From the NCBI RefSeq assembly GCF_000384315.1, contig NZ_ARVW01000001.1, positions 6,386,157 through 6,450,156 of the forward strand: a stretch of 64,000 bases of DNA, written 5' to 3'. Under the pieces are notes generated by a model. It saw only the letters and a program-made list of their open reading frames with translations. It did not search any database and was not told the DNA's origin. The stretch comes from Amycolatopsis nigrescens CSC17Ta-90 (GTDB lineage: Bacteria; Actinomycetota; Actinomycetes; Mycobacteriales; Pseudonocardiaceae). A program made the position numbers and the translations under genes. Shown here piece by piece: positions 37,457 through 45,269 of this stretch (the stretch's first letter is position 1; every line of letters begins with the position of its first letter).

Positions 37457-38662
37457 TCAGCGGTCGAGCTGGGTGAGCTGGGCGGCGAGGGCGGACATAC
37501 CGGCCTTCATCGCCAGGTCGTACAGCGTCGCGGTGTTCATCGCGCCGAGCTCCAGCTGACGGGAAATCCTGGCGATCCGCTCGTGCACGTCGGCCGGGGT
37601 CCGTTCGCGGGCGCCGAGGTAGGCGTCGACGCGCAGCAGCAGGGACTGCCGGCGGACCCGCTCATCGGTGCACCAGACGTGGAAGAAGTTCTTGCCCCGC
37701 ACCACGAACGAGCCGAGCTTGCGCAGCGGGAGCGGCCCGTCTTTGGTGAACGCGGAGCCGGGCAGGGTGACCCGCCATGCGCCGTGCTCGTCCAGGGTGG
37801 GCTTGGCGGTGGTCAGGTCCCGCTCGCTCAGCCAGTCCTTCATCCAGTCGATCTCGGTGCGCGCGATCCGGTCCTCGGTCTCCAGCAGGCCCAGCACGTC
37901 CGGGCTCTGCTCGCACAGCGCGGTGACGTCCAGGTCGGGCTCGACGCCGGCCTGGGTGTAGGCGAGGTGGCGCACCCGCTTCCCGTCCTGCACCGCGCGG
38001 ACCAGGTACAGCGGCAGGTAGACGCGGTCCTCGGCAACACTCTCCGGGCCGTCCATCCTGGTCGGCAGGTTGAAGTGGTCCCGTTCCGGGTTGCCGGCCA
38101 GCTCGGTGAGCGCCTCCCGGCGGAACGGGTACGGGCTCAGCAGCCGCAGGAACTTCGAGCCGCCGGGCGAGTCCAGCGCCGCCGCCAGCCGGTCTTCGGG
38201 CAGCAGGGTGACCGTGCGCGAGTGGTAGTAGGGCCGGGTCAGCGGGCGCGAACCGAACGCGTCGAAGTACAGCCGCCGCCGGTCCCCGGCGGTCACCACG
38301 TAGCGCACCTGGTCGCGGACGGAGGCGGCGCCGAGCGTGGTGAGCGTGAACCGGCCGCCCGACTCGGCCAGGTGCCCGATCGCGGCGAGCGAGCGCAGCG
38401 CCCGGTCCACCAGCTTCTCCTCGATGGCGAAGAACGCGGCCAGCTCGGCGGTGGTCTGCAGGCCGGCTTCGGCGATCCCGCGTTCGAGGTAGCGGTCGAT
38501 CAGCTGGTACGGCTCGCCTTCGGTGACCGTCGAGCGCACCTCGACCCGCCACAGCGGCAGCAGCACGGTGAAGATCCTGGTGGGCACGGTGTCCTGGTCG
38601 AAGGCGGCGTCCTCCAGCGCGCGCTCGGCCGGGTACCGGATCAGCCTGGTGTCGGTCCTCAT
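37457..38662 (-). CDS. Unknown winged-helix protein paired with the helicase
   Basis: 401 residues, no family recognised. No signal peptide or membrane helix. Residues about 50-115 (YQLIDRYLERGIAEAGLQTT to GHLAESGGRFTLTTLGAASV) look like a winged-helix domain with a beta wing. The rest is mixed alpha/beta with conserved-looking blocks PYYHSRTVTLLPEDRL, DRVYLPLYLV and RGKNFFHVWC. I do not see a HKD phospholipase motif, a PD-(D/E)xK motif or a TIR/Sir2 pattern. Its ATG is 2 bp after the helicase stop, so the two are almost certainly co-translated and act together. A nucleic-acid adaptor for the helicase is my inference. Confidence 0.75.
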   Translation of the reverse strand: MRTDTRLIRYPAERALEDAAFDQDTVPTRIFTVLLPLWRVEVRSTVTEGEPYQLIDRYLERGIAEAGLQTTAELAAFFAIEEKLVDRALRSLAAIGHLAESGGRFTLTTLGAASVRDQVRYVVTAGDRRRLYFDAFGSRPLTRPYYHSRTVTLLPEDRLAAALDSPGGSKFLRLLSPYPFRREALTELAGNPERDHFNLPTRMDGPESVAEDRVYLPLYLVRAVQDGKRVRHLAYTQAGVEPDLDVTALCEQSPDVLGLLETEDRIARTEIDWMKDWLSERDLTTAKPTLDEHGAWRVTLPGSAFTKDGPLPLRKLGSFVVRGKNFFHVWCTDERVRRQSLLLRVDAYLGARERTPADVHERIARISRQLELGAMNTATLYDLAMKAGMSALAAQLTQLDR

Positions 38663-38664
38663 GG

Positions 38665-41634
38665 TCAGATGTCACCGGTCCACGCGCCGAGTTCGGCCAG
38701 CCGGTCGCGCACCTCGCCGTAGCCGCGCAGGTCCCCGCGCGCCTTGGTGTACTCGTGCAGGGATTTCGCCATTGCGCGGAAACCGGGGTCCTTCGCGGCG
38801 GACAGCGTGGCCAGGTCGCCGACCAGCACGAGCTGCCGGGTGGCGCGGGTGAAGGCCGCGTTCGCCCGGCGCGGATCCTTCAGCAGGCCGATGTCGCCCT
38901 CCGGGTTGCTGCGGGTGAAGCCGTACAGCAGCACGTCGCGTTCGCCGTGCACCGAGTCGGCGGTGCCCACGTTCAGCCCGACGGCCTGCGCGTCGCCGAG
39001 CACCCCGGTCAGCACCTTGGTGATCCAGGCGACCTGCGCGCGGTAGGGCACCACGAGCGCCCAGGTCTCGCCGCGCCGGTGGTAGAAGCCGGCCAGCTCG
39101 ATCAGCAGCTTCGCCTCGGCCGGGTTGAGGTAACCGCGCTGCCGCCAGGGTTCGCGTGCGTCGCCCGGCCGTTCGACCCGTTGCTCCGCGGGCAGCGCGG
39201 AGGTGTCCACGAAGGCCAGCGGACTGTGGAACAAGGGATCTGTGCCTGCACTGCTGTCCGGCTTCCGCTCTGTCCGCAGCTTTCCCTGGTAGAAGGTGCC
39301 GGAGACGAAGTCGGCGATCGCGGCCGGCATCCGGCGCTGCTGGTTCAGCCGGAGCAGGTTGCTCTCCGGCAGCCGGGTGGCCAGCAGCTCGAACGCGCTG
39401 CGCGTCATCAGCCCGCGCAGGTCGCCGTCCTCGGCGCTCGGGCCCCACCGGTCCACGTCCGAGTCCTGCAGGGGCGGCGGCTGCTGGTGGTCGCCCACCA
39501 GCACCCCCCGCCTGGCCCTGGTCAGCGGCACCATCGCCTCGGCGAGGCCGATCCGGCCCGCCTCCTGCACGATCGCGAGGTCGAACTCGGCGTCCGCCAT
39601 TTCCGGCCGGGAGGACGCGCCCGAGCCGGTGGTGGCGACCACGTCGGCGTAGCGGATCAGCTCGGGGTAGAGCTGCTTGTCGCTCGCGCCGGAGACCTCG
39701 GCGCGCCAGTCGGCCAGCAGTTTCGCCCGGACGGCGAGCAGCGGCAGTCGCTGCTGCAGCCAGCCGCGGAGCGTGGCCAGGTCCTGCGCGATCGCTTCTC
39801 CCTCGATACCGGTGCGCACCGGCGGCGGCTGGTCGACCGCGCTGATCGCCACGGTCGCCGCCTTAGCCGCGGTCAGTGCGGCCTCCACGCTCACGGCGAC
39901 CCGGCGGCTCGCTTCGCCGAGCGCGGCCGTGGCGGCCTGCACCGACGGTTCGTTCTGGGTGACGGCCTCCAGCCGCCGCCTGGCCTCTTCCAGCTCGGCC
40001 TGCTTCCGGGTGCCGTTGGCGCGCAGCCGGATGCTGTTCTCGCGCTCGGCCTCCAGCCGCCGGTCCCACCAGCCGGCCTGCACCCGGTGCACGGCGCCGA
40101 GCACCGGCCGTTCGGAGCGGGACCTGGCGGCGCCGGTCTGCTCGGTCAGCTGCAGCACCCGGCTCTGGCTCAGCTCCAGCGATTCCGCGCACTTCCCGAT
40201 CTCGGCGGTGAGCCGGTCCACGGCGGCCTGAGCTTCCCCGCCGGCGGCGACCCTGGCCGCGGCCAGCGAGGACCGGGCCGCCACCTCTTCGGCCAATGCC
40301 GCGTTCAGCCGCTCGGTCCTGCTGCCGAGTTCGCCGACCCACGGCCCGGCCACGTCGATGTCCTCGTAGGCGGCCAGCGACTGCTCGGTGGCGCTCAGGA
40401 TGCCGGTGCGCAGCGCCGCGGCGTGGCGCTCCAGCCGGTACGGCTCGCCGTCCGGGGTGATCTCGCCGGGATGGCCGACCCGGACGCTGACCAGTTCGGC
40501 TGGCAGCTTGGCCAGCAGCCGGTCCGCGGCCAGGTCGGTCTTCGAGGTGACCAGCACCCGGCCGCGGGCGAGCGCGGAGGCGCGGGCGATCTGGCCGATC
40601 AGCCGGGTCCGGCCGGTGCCGGGCGGGCCGAGCACCAGCAGCAGGTCGTCCACCGCGACGGCCTTGCGGAACGCGTCCAGCTGGTCGGCGTCCAGCGCTT
40701 CGGCCGGTTCGGCCGGTACCGGCTGCAACGGCCGCAGCCGCTGGTCGACCAGCACGGACAGCAGGCCGTTGTCGCCGGCGGGCCGGTCACGCAGCAGCGC
40801 GACCGCGTCCCGCTGCCTGCCGAACACGGCCCGGCTCGGCGTCATCTCCAGCTCGCCCTGCTGGATCAGGTGCTGCCCGTCCACCGGCCGGTCGAACCGG
40901 ATGGTCGCGAACCGACCGGCCAGCCGGGTCACCTGGCCGCGTGGCGCCGCGTCGCCGTGCACCCGGACGAAAGCGCCTTGGCTCAGCGCTCGGCCGTCGG
41001 TCAGCTCGAACTGGAAGATCGAGTGGGCGCCGTCCAGCCGGTCGTCGACGGGTTTCACCGCGCGGTACGGGAACGGCCCTGCCGAGGCGGCGGCCTCCAT
41101 GGTGATCTGCTCGGAGGCGTCGATCAGCCGGTCCAGCCGGTCGAGGAAGGCCAGGTGCGCGGTGTCCGGCGCCGGGCTGCGGCGGCGCGCGTCCAGCTCG
41201 GTGGTCAGGCCCTGCCAGTCGGCCCACAGCCGTGGCCAGTAGGTGTCGGTCCCCGGCGGGACCTGCCTGGTCTCGAACACGGTCAGCCAGCCGCCCGGTC
41301 GCAGCAGCAGATGGCCTTCGGAGAGGTCGTGGTGGTCGCGGATGCGCAGCGGGCTGATCGACGCGATCGTGTAAGCGTCCCGCCGGCGGCTCACGAAGAG
41401 CCGGGCCACGTAGGTCCTGCCGTAGAGCAGCAGGCTCCAGTCCTGCCCGTCGCCCCACGGCTTGCCGAGCCTGGCCGGCACGCCGTCCAGCCGGGCGTTC
41501 AGGTCGGCCTGGAGCTGTTCGAGCCCGAACGGCACCGTGGGGTGGTCGCGGACCTGCCGGCCGAGGAGTGCGGCCAGCTTGCTGTCCGGTACCAGGACGA
41601 TCGGTCCCGGCAGGCCGACGGCGCGAAACGGCAT
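38665..41634 (-). CDS. Divergent Upf1/DNA2-like SF1 helicase
   Basis: 989 residues. N-terminal about 320 residues are unfamiliar. Helicase motifs: I GPPGTGRT (near 335), Ia LVTSKTDLAADRLL, II LAIVQEAGR (near 686; the family has DEA, here QEA), III VGDHQQPPP, IV region LNQQRRMPAAIADFVSGTFY, V GTADSVHGERDVLLYGF, VI RRANAAFTRATRQLVLVGD (near 928). Between Ia and II lies an inserted coiled coil, roughly residues 430-600 (AELEEARRRLEAV and similar). No nuclease domain is visible at either end. The Asp to Gln change in motif II and the VHGE variant in V set it apart from housekeeping relatives. Operon with the 401-residue partner; divergent from the CoA transferase. Confidence 0.82.
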   Translation of the reverse strand: MPFRAVGLPGPIVLVPDSKLAALLGRQVRDHPTVPFGLEQLQADLNARLDGVPARLGKPWGDGQDWSLLLYGRTYVARLFVSRRRDAYTIASISPLRIRDHHDLSEGHLLLRPGGWLTVFETRQVPPGTDTYWPRLWADWQGLTTELDARRRSPAPDTAHLAFLDRLDRLIDASEQITMEAAASAGPFPYRAVKPVDDRLDGAHSIFQFELTDGRALSQGAFVRVHGDAAPRGQVTRLAGRFATIRFDRPVDGQHLIQQGELEMTPSRAVFGRQRDAVALLRDRPAGDNGLLSVLVDQRLRPLQPVPAEPAEALDADQLDAFRKAVAVDDLLLVLGPPGTGRTRLIGQIARASALARGRVLVTSKTDLAADRLLAKLPAELVSVRVGHPGEITPDGEPYRLERHAAALRTGILSATEQSLAAYEDIDVAGPWVGELGSRTERLNAALAEEVAARSSLAAARVAAGGEAQAAVDRLTAEIGKCAESLELSQSRVLQLTEQTGAARSRSERPVLGAVHRVQAGWWDRRLEAERENSIRLRANGTRKQAELEEARRRLEAVTQNEPSVQAATAALGEASRRVAVSVEAALTAAKAATVAISAVDQPPPVRTGIEGEAIAQDLATLRGWLQQRLPLLAVRAKLLADWRAEVSGASDKQLYPELIRYADVVATTGSGASSRPEMADAEFDLAIVQEAGRIGLAEAMVPLTRARRGVLVGDHQQPPPLQDSDVDRWGPSAEDGDLRGLMTRSAFELLATRLPESNLLRLNQQRRMPAAIADFVSGTFYQGKLRTERKPDSSAGTDPLFHSPLAFVDTSALPAEQRVERPGDAREPWRQRGYLNPAEAKLLIELAGFYHRRGETWALVVPYRAQVAWITKVLTGVLGDAQAVGLNVGTADSVHGERDVLLYGFTRSNPEGDIGLLKDPRRANAAFTRATRQLVLVGDLATLSAAKDPGFRAMAKSLHEYTKARGDLRGYGEVRDRLAELGAWTGDI

Positions 41635-41905
41635 CGGTGCTCCTCAGGACGGGCGGTCGTGACCGGCTCGGCGGGTGGGCGCGAGGCTGGTTCGTCCCAG
41701 GCCCAGGTCACGCGGCCGTTGGCACGCGGATCCGGCGGCCTGGGGCGAGGTGCGCACCGGTTGCTCTGCGCACGCGTCCAGCCCCATGCGTTCGCAGCCT
41801 ACTCACCCATGCGTGTCATGTTGGCAGGTCGCGGTGGTCGGTTCGGTAGATGATGTCGCCGATCTCTCAGCCACTGGTGGGACCGGCCGGGCAGAGAATG
41901 AGGTC

Positions 41906-43270
41906 ATGGCGAATCTCGACACGGATCTCGGCGAGCTGTGGCGGGCGCTCACCGGTGAGCCGCTCGAACCGGGTGCGGTGGCCTTCACCGGGGCGGAGTC
42001 CGTGCTGCCAGGCCCGTTCCGGGTGGCCGCCGCGGCGGCTACCTCCGTCGCCGCCACCACCCTCGCCGCGGCCGAGCTGCTGCGGCTGCGCGGCGTCGAG
42101 CCGGGGCGGGTCTCGGTGGACCTCGGGCACGCGGCGGCGGCGTTCCGCAGCGAGCGGTACCTGCTGGTGGACGGCGGCCCGCCCGGTGACGTGTGGGCGG
42201 AGCTCTCCGGCGATTACCGGGCCGCCGACGGCTGGGTGCGGCTGCACTGCAACTACCCGCAGCACGCGGCCGCGGCCTGCCGCGCACTCGGGGTGCCGGA
42301 GAGTAGGGAGGCCGTCACCGAAGCGGTGGCGGCGCGCGGCGCCTGGCAGGTGCAGGAGGAGGTGCTCGCCGCCGGCGGCGCGGCCGCCGCGCTGCGGTCC
42401 CGCGCGGACTGGCTGGCGCATCCGCAGGGCCGGGCGGTGACCGGACTGCCGCTGGCCGAGCTGACCAGGACCGGCCACGCCGCGCCGGTTCCGCTACCCG
42501 ATTCCGGGCGGCCGCTCGGCGGGGTCAGGGTGCTGGAGCTGACGCATGTGATCGCGGGCCCGGTGGCCGGTCGCACGTTGGCCGCGCACGGCGCCGACGT
42601 GCTGCACATCGGGGCCGCGCACCTGCCGGTGGTGCGGCCGCTGGTGATCGACACCGGGCTTGGCAAGCGCTCCGCCTGGCTCGACCTGCGTACCGACGCC
42701 GGCCGGGACCGGCTCTGGGCGCTGATCGCCGGGGCCGACGTGTTCATCCAGTCCTTCCGGCCCGGCGCGCTGGCCGGACTGGGTTTCAGCGCGGACCGGC
42801 TGGCCGCGGCCAGGCCGGGGCTGGTGCAGATCGAGCTGAACGCCTACGGCTGGGCCGGTCCGTGGGCCGGGCGCCGCGGCTTCGACAGCCTGGTGCAGCT
42901 CGCCACCGGTATCGCGGCCGAGGGTGCGGCGGACGCCCCGGTGCCGCTACCGGCGCAGGCGCTCGACCACGCGACCGGCTGGCTGGCCGCGGCCGTCGCG
43001 ATGACCGCGCTGCGCCGCCGGGCGGCCGAGGGCGGCGGCTGGCGGGCCAGGCTGGCGCTCGCCCGCACCGGCGAATGGCTGGACTCCCTCGGCGGCAAGG
43101 ACCCGGCCGCCACCGAACCCGACCTGACCGCCCTACTCACCACCACGCAAAGCCAGTTCGGCGAACTGACCCACGTCCGCGCCCCCGGCGCCCTACCCGC
43201 ATCCAATCCACAATGGACACACGGCTCCCCGCTGCCCGGCGGCGATTCCCCCAACTGGCCTCGTGAGTGA
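41906..43270 (+). CDS. CaiB/BaiF family CoA transferase
   Basis: 454 residues. The C-terminal half carries the class III CoA-transferase core: GVRVLELTHVIAGPVAGRTLAAHGADVLHI, GLGKRSAWLDLRTDAGRDRL, FIQSFRPGALAGLGFS and FDSLVQLATG with the likely catalytic Asp. The first 200 residues are a second, weaker CaiB-like region (SVAATTLAAAELLRLRG), an arrangement seen in some actinobacterial members. Start ATG at 41906 (MANLDTDLGELW). The last codons and TGA stop fall in palindrome copy C. Substrate unknown; no acyl-CoA pathway genes adjoin it. Confidence 0.82.
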   Translation: MANLDTDLGELWRALTGEPLEPGAVAFTGAESVLPGPFRVAAAAATSVAATTLAAAELLRLRGVEPGRVSVDLGHAAAAFRSERYLLVDGGPPGDVWAELSGDYRAADGWVRLHCNYPQHAAAACRALGVPESREAVTEAVAARGAWQVQEEVLAAGGAAAALRSRADWLAHPQGRAVTGLPLAELTRTGHAAPVPLPDSGRPLGGVRVLELTHVIAGPVAGRTLAAHGADVLHIGAAHLPVVRPLVIDTGLGKRSAWLDLRTDAGRDRLWALIAGADVFIQSFRPGALAGLGFSADRLAAARPGLVQIELNAYGWAGPWAGRRGFDSLVQLATGIAAEGAADAPVPLPAQALDHATGWLAAAVAMTALRRRAAEGGGWRARLALARTGEWLDSLGGKDPAATEPDLTALLTTTQSQFGELTHVRAPGALPASNPQWTHGSPLPGGDSPNWPRE

Positions 43271-43304
43271 AAAGTGTTGCTCTGGCAACACTTTTCACTC
43301 ACGA
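43261..43304. repeat. 44-bp palindrome family, copy C, with both stop codons of a convergent pair
   Basis: TCGTGAGTGAAAAGTGTTGC, loop TCTG, then the exact complement of the left arm: a perfect 20-bp stem. The CoA transferase stop (43268-43270, plus) lies in the left arm and the stop of the minus-strand gene (43301-43299) in the right arm. Likely bidirectional terminator. Confidence 0.9.
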
Positions 43305-43634
43305 CCGCCACCAGGGGAAACGTCGGCGCGGCCTGGGCAGCTCGCCTCGTTCGACGAGCCATTCGGCGAAGGCGTCCGCGTCCTGGCGGGCCCTGGTGCC
43401 CTCGGCACGCGGATGGCCGGCGGCGTAGGCGTCGAACAGCGCCCGGTACCGGTCCCCGAGCGCATCCGGCAGGTCCGGCCGCAGATACCCGACGACGGAC
43501 CGGCGCTTGGCGCGCAACGCCTGCACCTCGGTGCGCAGCCGGTCCTGGTCGAACCCGGCCGGTGCCGAACCGCCGGCGAGCAGCGCACGCAGCAATTCCG
43601 CCTGCTGCGCGGCCAACCGCTCCCGCCCGCTCAT
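43299..43634 (-). CDS. Small partner protein of the DUF692 enzyme
   Basis: 111 residues. ATG at 43634 overlaps the DUF692 stop (ATGA). The sequence AELLRALLAGGSAPAGFDQD, then YLRPDLPDALGDRYRALFDAYAAGHP and DADAFAEWLVERG, looks like a short relative of the helical partner proteins (DUF2063/MbnC type) that accompany MNIO enzymes, and I recall a family named after SCO6045 with this size and position. Expected to dock with the DUF692 enzyme and bind its substrate. The stop codon lies in palindrome copy C. The open frame extends upstream to 44006 but that part is antisense-frame shadow of DUF692. Confidence 0.7.
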   Translation of the reverse strand: MSGRERLAAQQAELLRALLAGGSAPAGFDQDRLRTEVQALRAKRRSVVGYLRPDLPDALGDRYRALFDAYAAGHPRAEGTRARQDADAFAEWLVERGELPRPRRRFPWWRS

Positions 43635-44446
43635 CCCGGGGACACCACCGCGCGGATCGAGGCCAGCGTCGCGGCCAGCTCGGTGTCGCTCGGGTAGTTC
43701 TCGTCGTGCTCCAGCAGCACCCCCGGCGGATCGGTCCGGCGGCGCAGTTCGGCGAGCAGGTCCAGCACCTCGGGCCGGACCGGGTGCGCGTGCGTGTCGT
43801 GGTAGACCCCGTCGCGCTCGACACCGCCGGCCACGTGCACGTAGGCGAGTCGTTCCAGCGGGATCTCGTCCAGGAACCGCTCGGGGTCGGTGCCCAGGTT
43901 GCGGGCGTTGGCGTAGAGGTTCGCCACGTCCACGATCAGCAGGCAGCCGGTGCGCTCGGTCAGCTCGCGCAGGAACGCGGCCTCGGTCAGCTGGGCGTCC
44001 GGCCATTCGATCAGCGCGGCGATGTTCTCCAGCGCGAACGGCACACCGACGATCGACTGGGTCAGCTTCACGTTGTCCACCAGCACGTCCAGCGCTTCCC
44101 TGGTGCGCGGCAGCGGGATCAGGTGACCGGCGTCCAGCCCGCCGGCCCGCACGAAGCAGACGTGGTCGCTGGCCAGCGGGGCGTCCAGCGCGGCGGCGAG
44201 GCCGGCCAGGTGCTCGATTCGGCGGGTGTCCACCGGCTCGGCGCCGCCGAGCGAGAGCGACACCGCGTGCGGCAGCACCGGCAGGCCGCGTTCGCGGAGT
44301 TTCGCCAGCGCTTCCGGCAGGTGGTCGGTGTGCAGGTTCTCCGCGACCACCTCGACCCAGTCCACCCCGGGCAGCCTGGCCACCGACAGGTCGATCTCCG
44401 GCCGCCAGCCGATGCCGACGCCCAGCTCAGTCACATCCACCCCCAC
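43631..44446 (-). CDS. DUF692 (MNIO) multinuclear iron oxidative enzyme
   Basis: 271 residues, TIM barrel. The metal ligands of the family are all visible: H60 (LPHAVSLSLGG), D94-H95 (SDHVCF), E140-N141, D173 to N176 (VDVANLYAN), H204 (YVHVAGG), D217 and H219 (YHDTHAH) and E246 (LLEHDEN). Known members (MbnB, TglH) modify cysteine or other residues of ribosomal peptides using iron and oxygen. GTG start at 44446 after a GGGGG stretch; a GTG four codons further in (giving MTELGVGIGW) is equally plausible. Downstream of msrB, upstream of its small partner. No precursor peptide is recognisable in the window. Confidence 0.87.
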   Translation of the reverse strand: MGVDVTELGVGIGWRPEIDLSVARLPGVDWVEVVAENLHTDHLPEALAKLRERGLPVLPHAVSLSLGGAEPVDTRRIEHLAGLAAALDAPLASDHVCFVRAGGLDAGHLIPLPRTREALDVLVDNVKLTQSIVGVPFALENIAALIEWPDAQLTEAAFLRELTERTGCLLIVDVANLYANARNLGTDPERFLDEIPLERLAYVHVAGGVERDGVYHDTHAHPVRPEVLDLLAELRRRTDPPGVLLEHDENYPSDTELAATLASIRAVVSPG

Positions 44447-44464
44447 CAGACCCCCTCGCCCTGG

Positions 44465-44908
44465 TTACGGCTTGGGCACCAGCTTCAGCGAGATCGAGTT
44501 GATGCAGTACCGCTGGTCGGTGGGGGTGTCGTAGCCCTCGCCCTCGAACACGTGCCCGAGGTGGCTGTGGCAGGAGCCGCAGAGCACCTCGATGCGCTTC
44601 ATGCCCATCGCGCGGTCTTCGCGCAGCAGCACCGCGTCCGAGTCCGCGGGGTCGAAGAAGGACGGCCAGCCGCAGTGGCTTTCGAACTTGGTGTCGCTGC
44701 GGAACAGTTCGGCGCCGCAGGCGCGGCATTCGTAGACGCCGGTGGTCTTGGTGTCGTTGTACTCGCCGGTGTACGGGCGTTCGGTGGCGGCCTGGCGCAG
44801 CACCGCGTACTCCTCCGGTGCCAGCTGCTCCCGCCATTCCTGCTCGGACTTCACCACTCGGGGAGTGGCGCCGACGACGGGTTTCATGCCGGGTTTCATG
44901 CTTTCCAC
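44465..44908 (-). CDS. msrB: Peptide-methionine (R)-S-oxide reductase
   Basis: 147 residues. Zinc site C61/C64 (YECRACG) and C110/C113 (VLCGSCHSHLGHVF); catalytic C135 in QRYCINS; GGWPSFF-type block (HCGWPSFFDP). It repairs methionine-R-sulfoxide in proteins with thioredoxin. GTG at 44908 has GGAG 4 nt upstream; ATG three codons later is also possible. Second gene in the operon membrane protein-msrB-DUF692-partner, so an oxidative-stress or metal link to the MNIO enzyme is conceivable. Confidence 0.93.
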   Translation of the reverse strand: MESMKPGMKPVVGATPRVVKSEQEWREQLAPEEYAVLRQAATERPYTGEYNDTKTTGVYECRACGAELFRSDTKFESHCGWPSFFDPADSDAVLLREDRAMGMKRIEVLCGSCHSHLGHVFEGEGYDTPTDQRYCINSISLKLVPKP

Positions 44909-44909
44909 G

Positions 44910-45215
44910 TTACTCCGACAGCCATTGCACAGCCCGTACCAGGATGTCCCACGAGGCCACGATCACGCCCACCATGATGAGGGTCACCACCACCGCAGCC
45001 AGCCAGTAACGCAGCCCGCCCAGGCGGTTACTGGACTCGGCGAAGTCGGCCACGCCGTTGATCGACGCTTCGACGGTGAACGCCGGCTCGCAGCGTTCGA
45101 TCCGGTCCAGATGCGCGGCGAAGGCCTGCGCTTCGGGATCCTGGGGGTCGAGCCCGACCAGGTCCTCCTGAAAACGGGGACTCTGGTTCGGCCCGGTACA
45201 TCCGGTATCGGCCAT
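44910..45215 (-). CDS. Small single-span membrane protein
   Basis: 101 residues. A hydrophilic N-terminal part of about 68 residues (GLDPQDPEAQAFAAHLDRIE) and one membrane helix near the C-terminus (YWLAAVVVTLIMVGVIVASW). Start ATG at 45215 (MADTGCTGPNQSP). It ends 1 bp before the msrB start, so it is the first gene of that operon. No family recognised. Confidence 0.65.
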   Translation of the reverse strand: MADTGCTGPNQSPRFQEDLVGLDPQDPEAQAFAAHLDRIERCEPAFTVEASINGVADFAESSNRLGGLRYWLAAVVVTLIMVGVIVASWDILVRAVQWLSE

Positions 45216-45269
45216 GGTTCTACGGTAAGCCAGACGCCCCGTCCGACGCACTCCTTGCCAGGACGCGTC

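Noticed and set aside
37457..41634. Assignment of the helicase pair to a named defence system such as Mokosh
   Set aside because: The partner lacks a phospholipase D HKD motif and the helicase lacks the extra domains of that system, so a name would be invented.
38755..41853. Long open frame of about 1030 codons on the plus strand opposite the helicase
   Set aside because: Mirror of the GC-rich codon pattern of the helicase; the product is rich in Arg, Gly, Gln and His with no domain, and there is no ribosome site.
43635..44006. Upstream extension of the 111-residue DUF692 partner
   Set aside because: It overlaps the DUF692 coding region in another frame with Arg/Ala/Gly-rich filler; the ATG at 43634 overlaps the DUF692 stop as expected for coupling.
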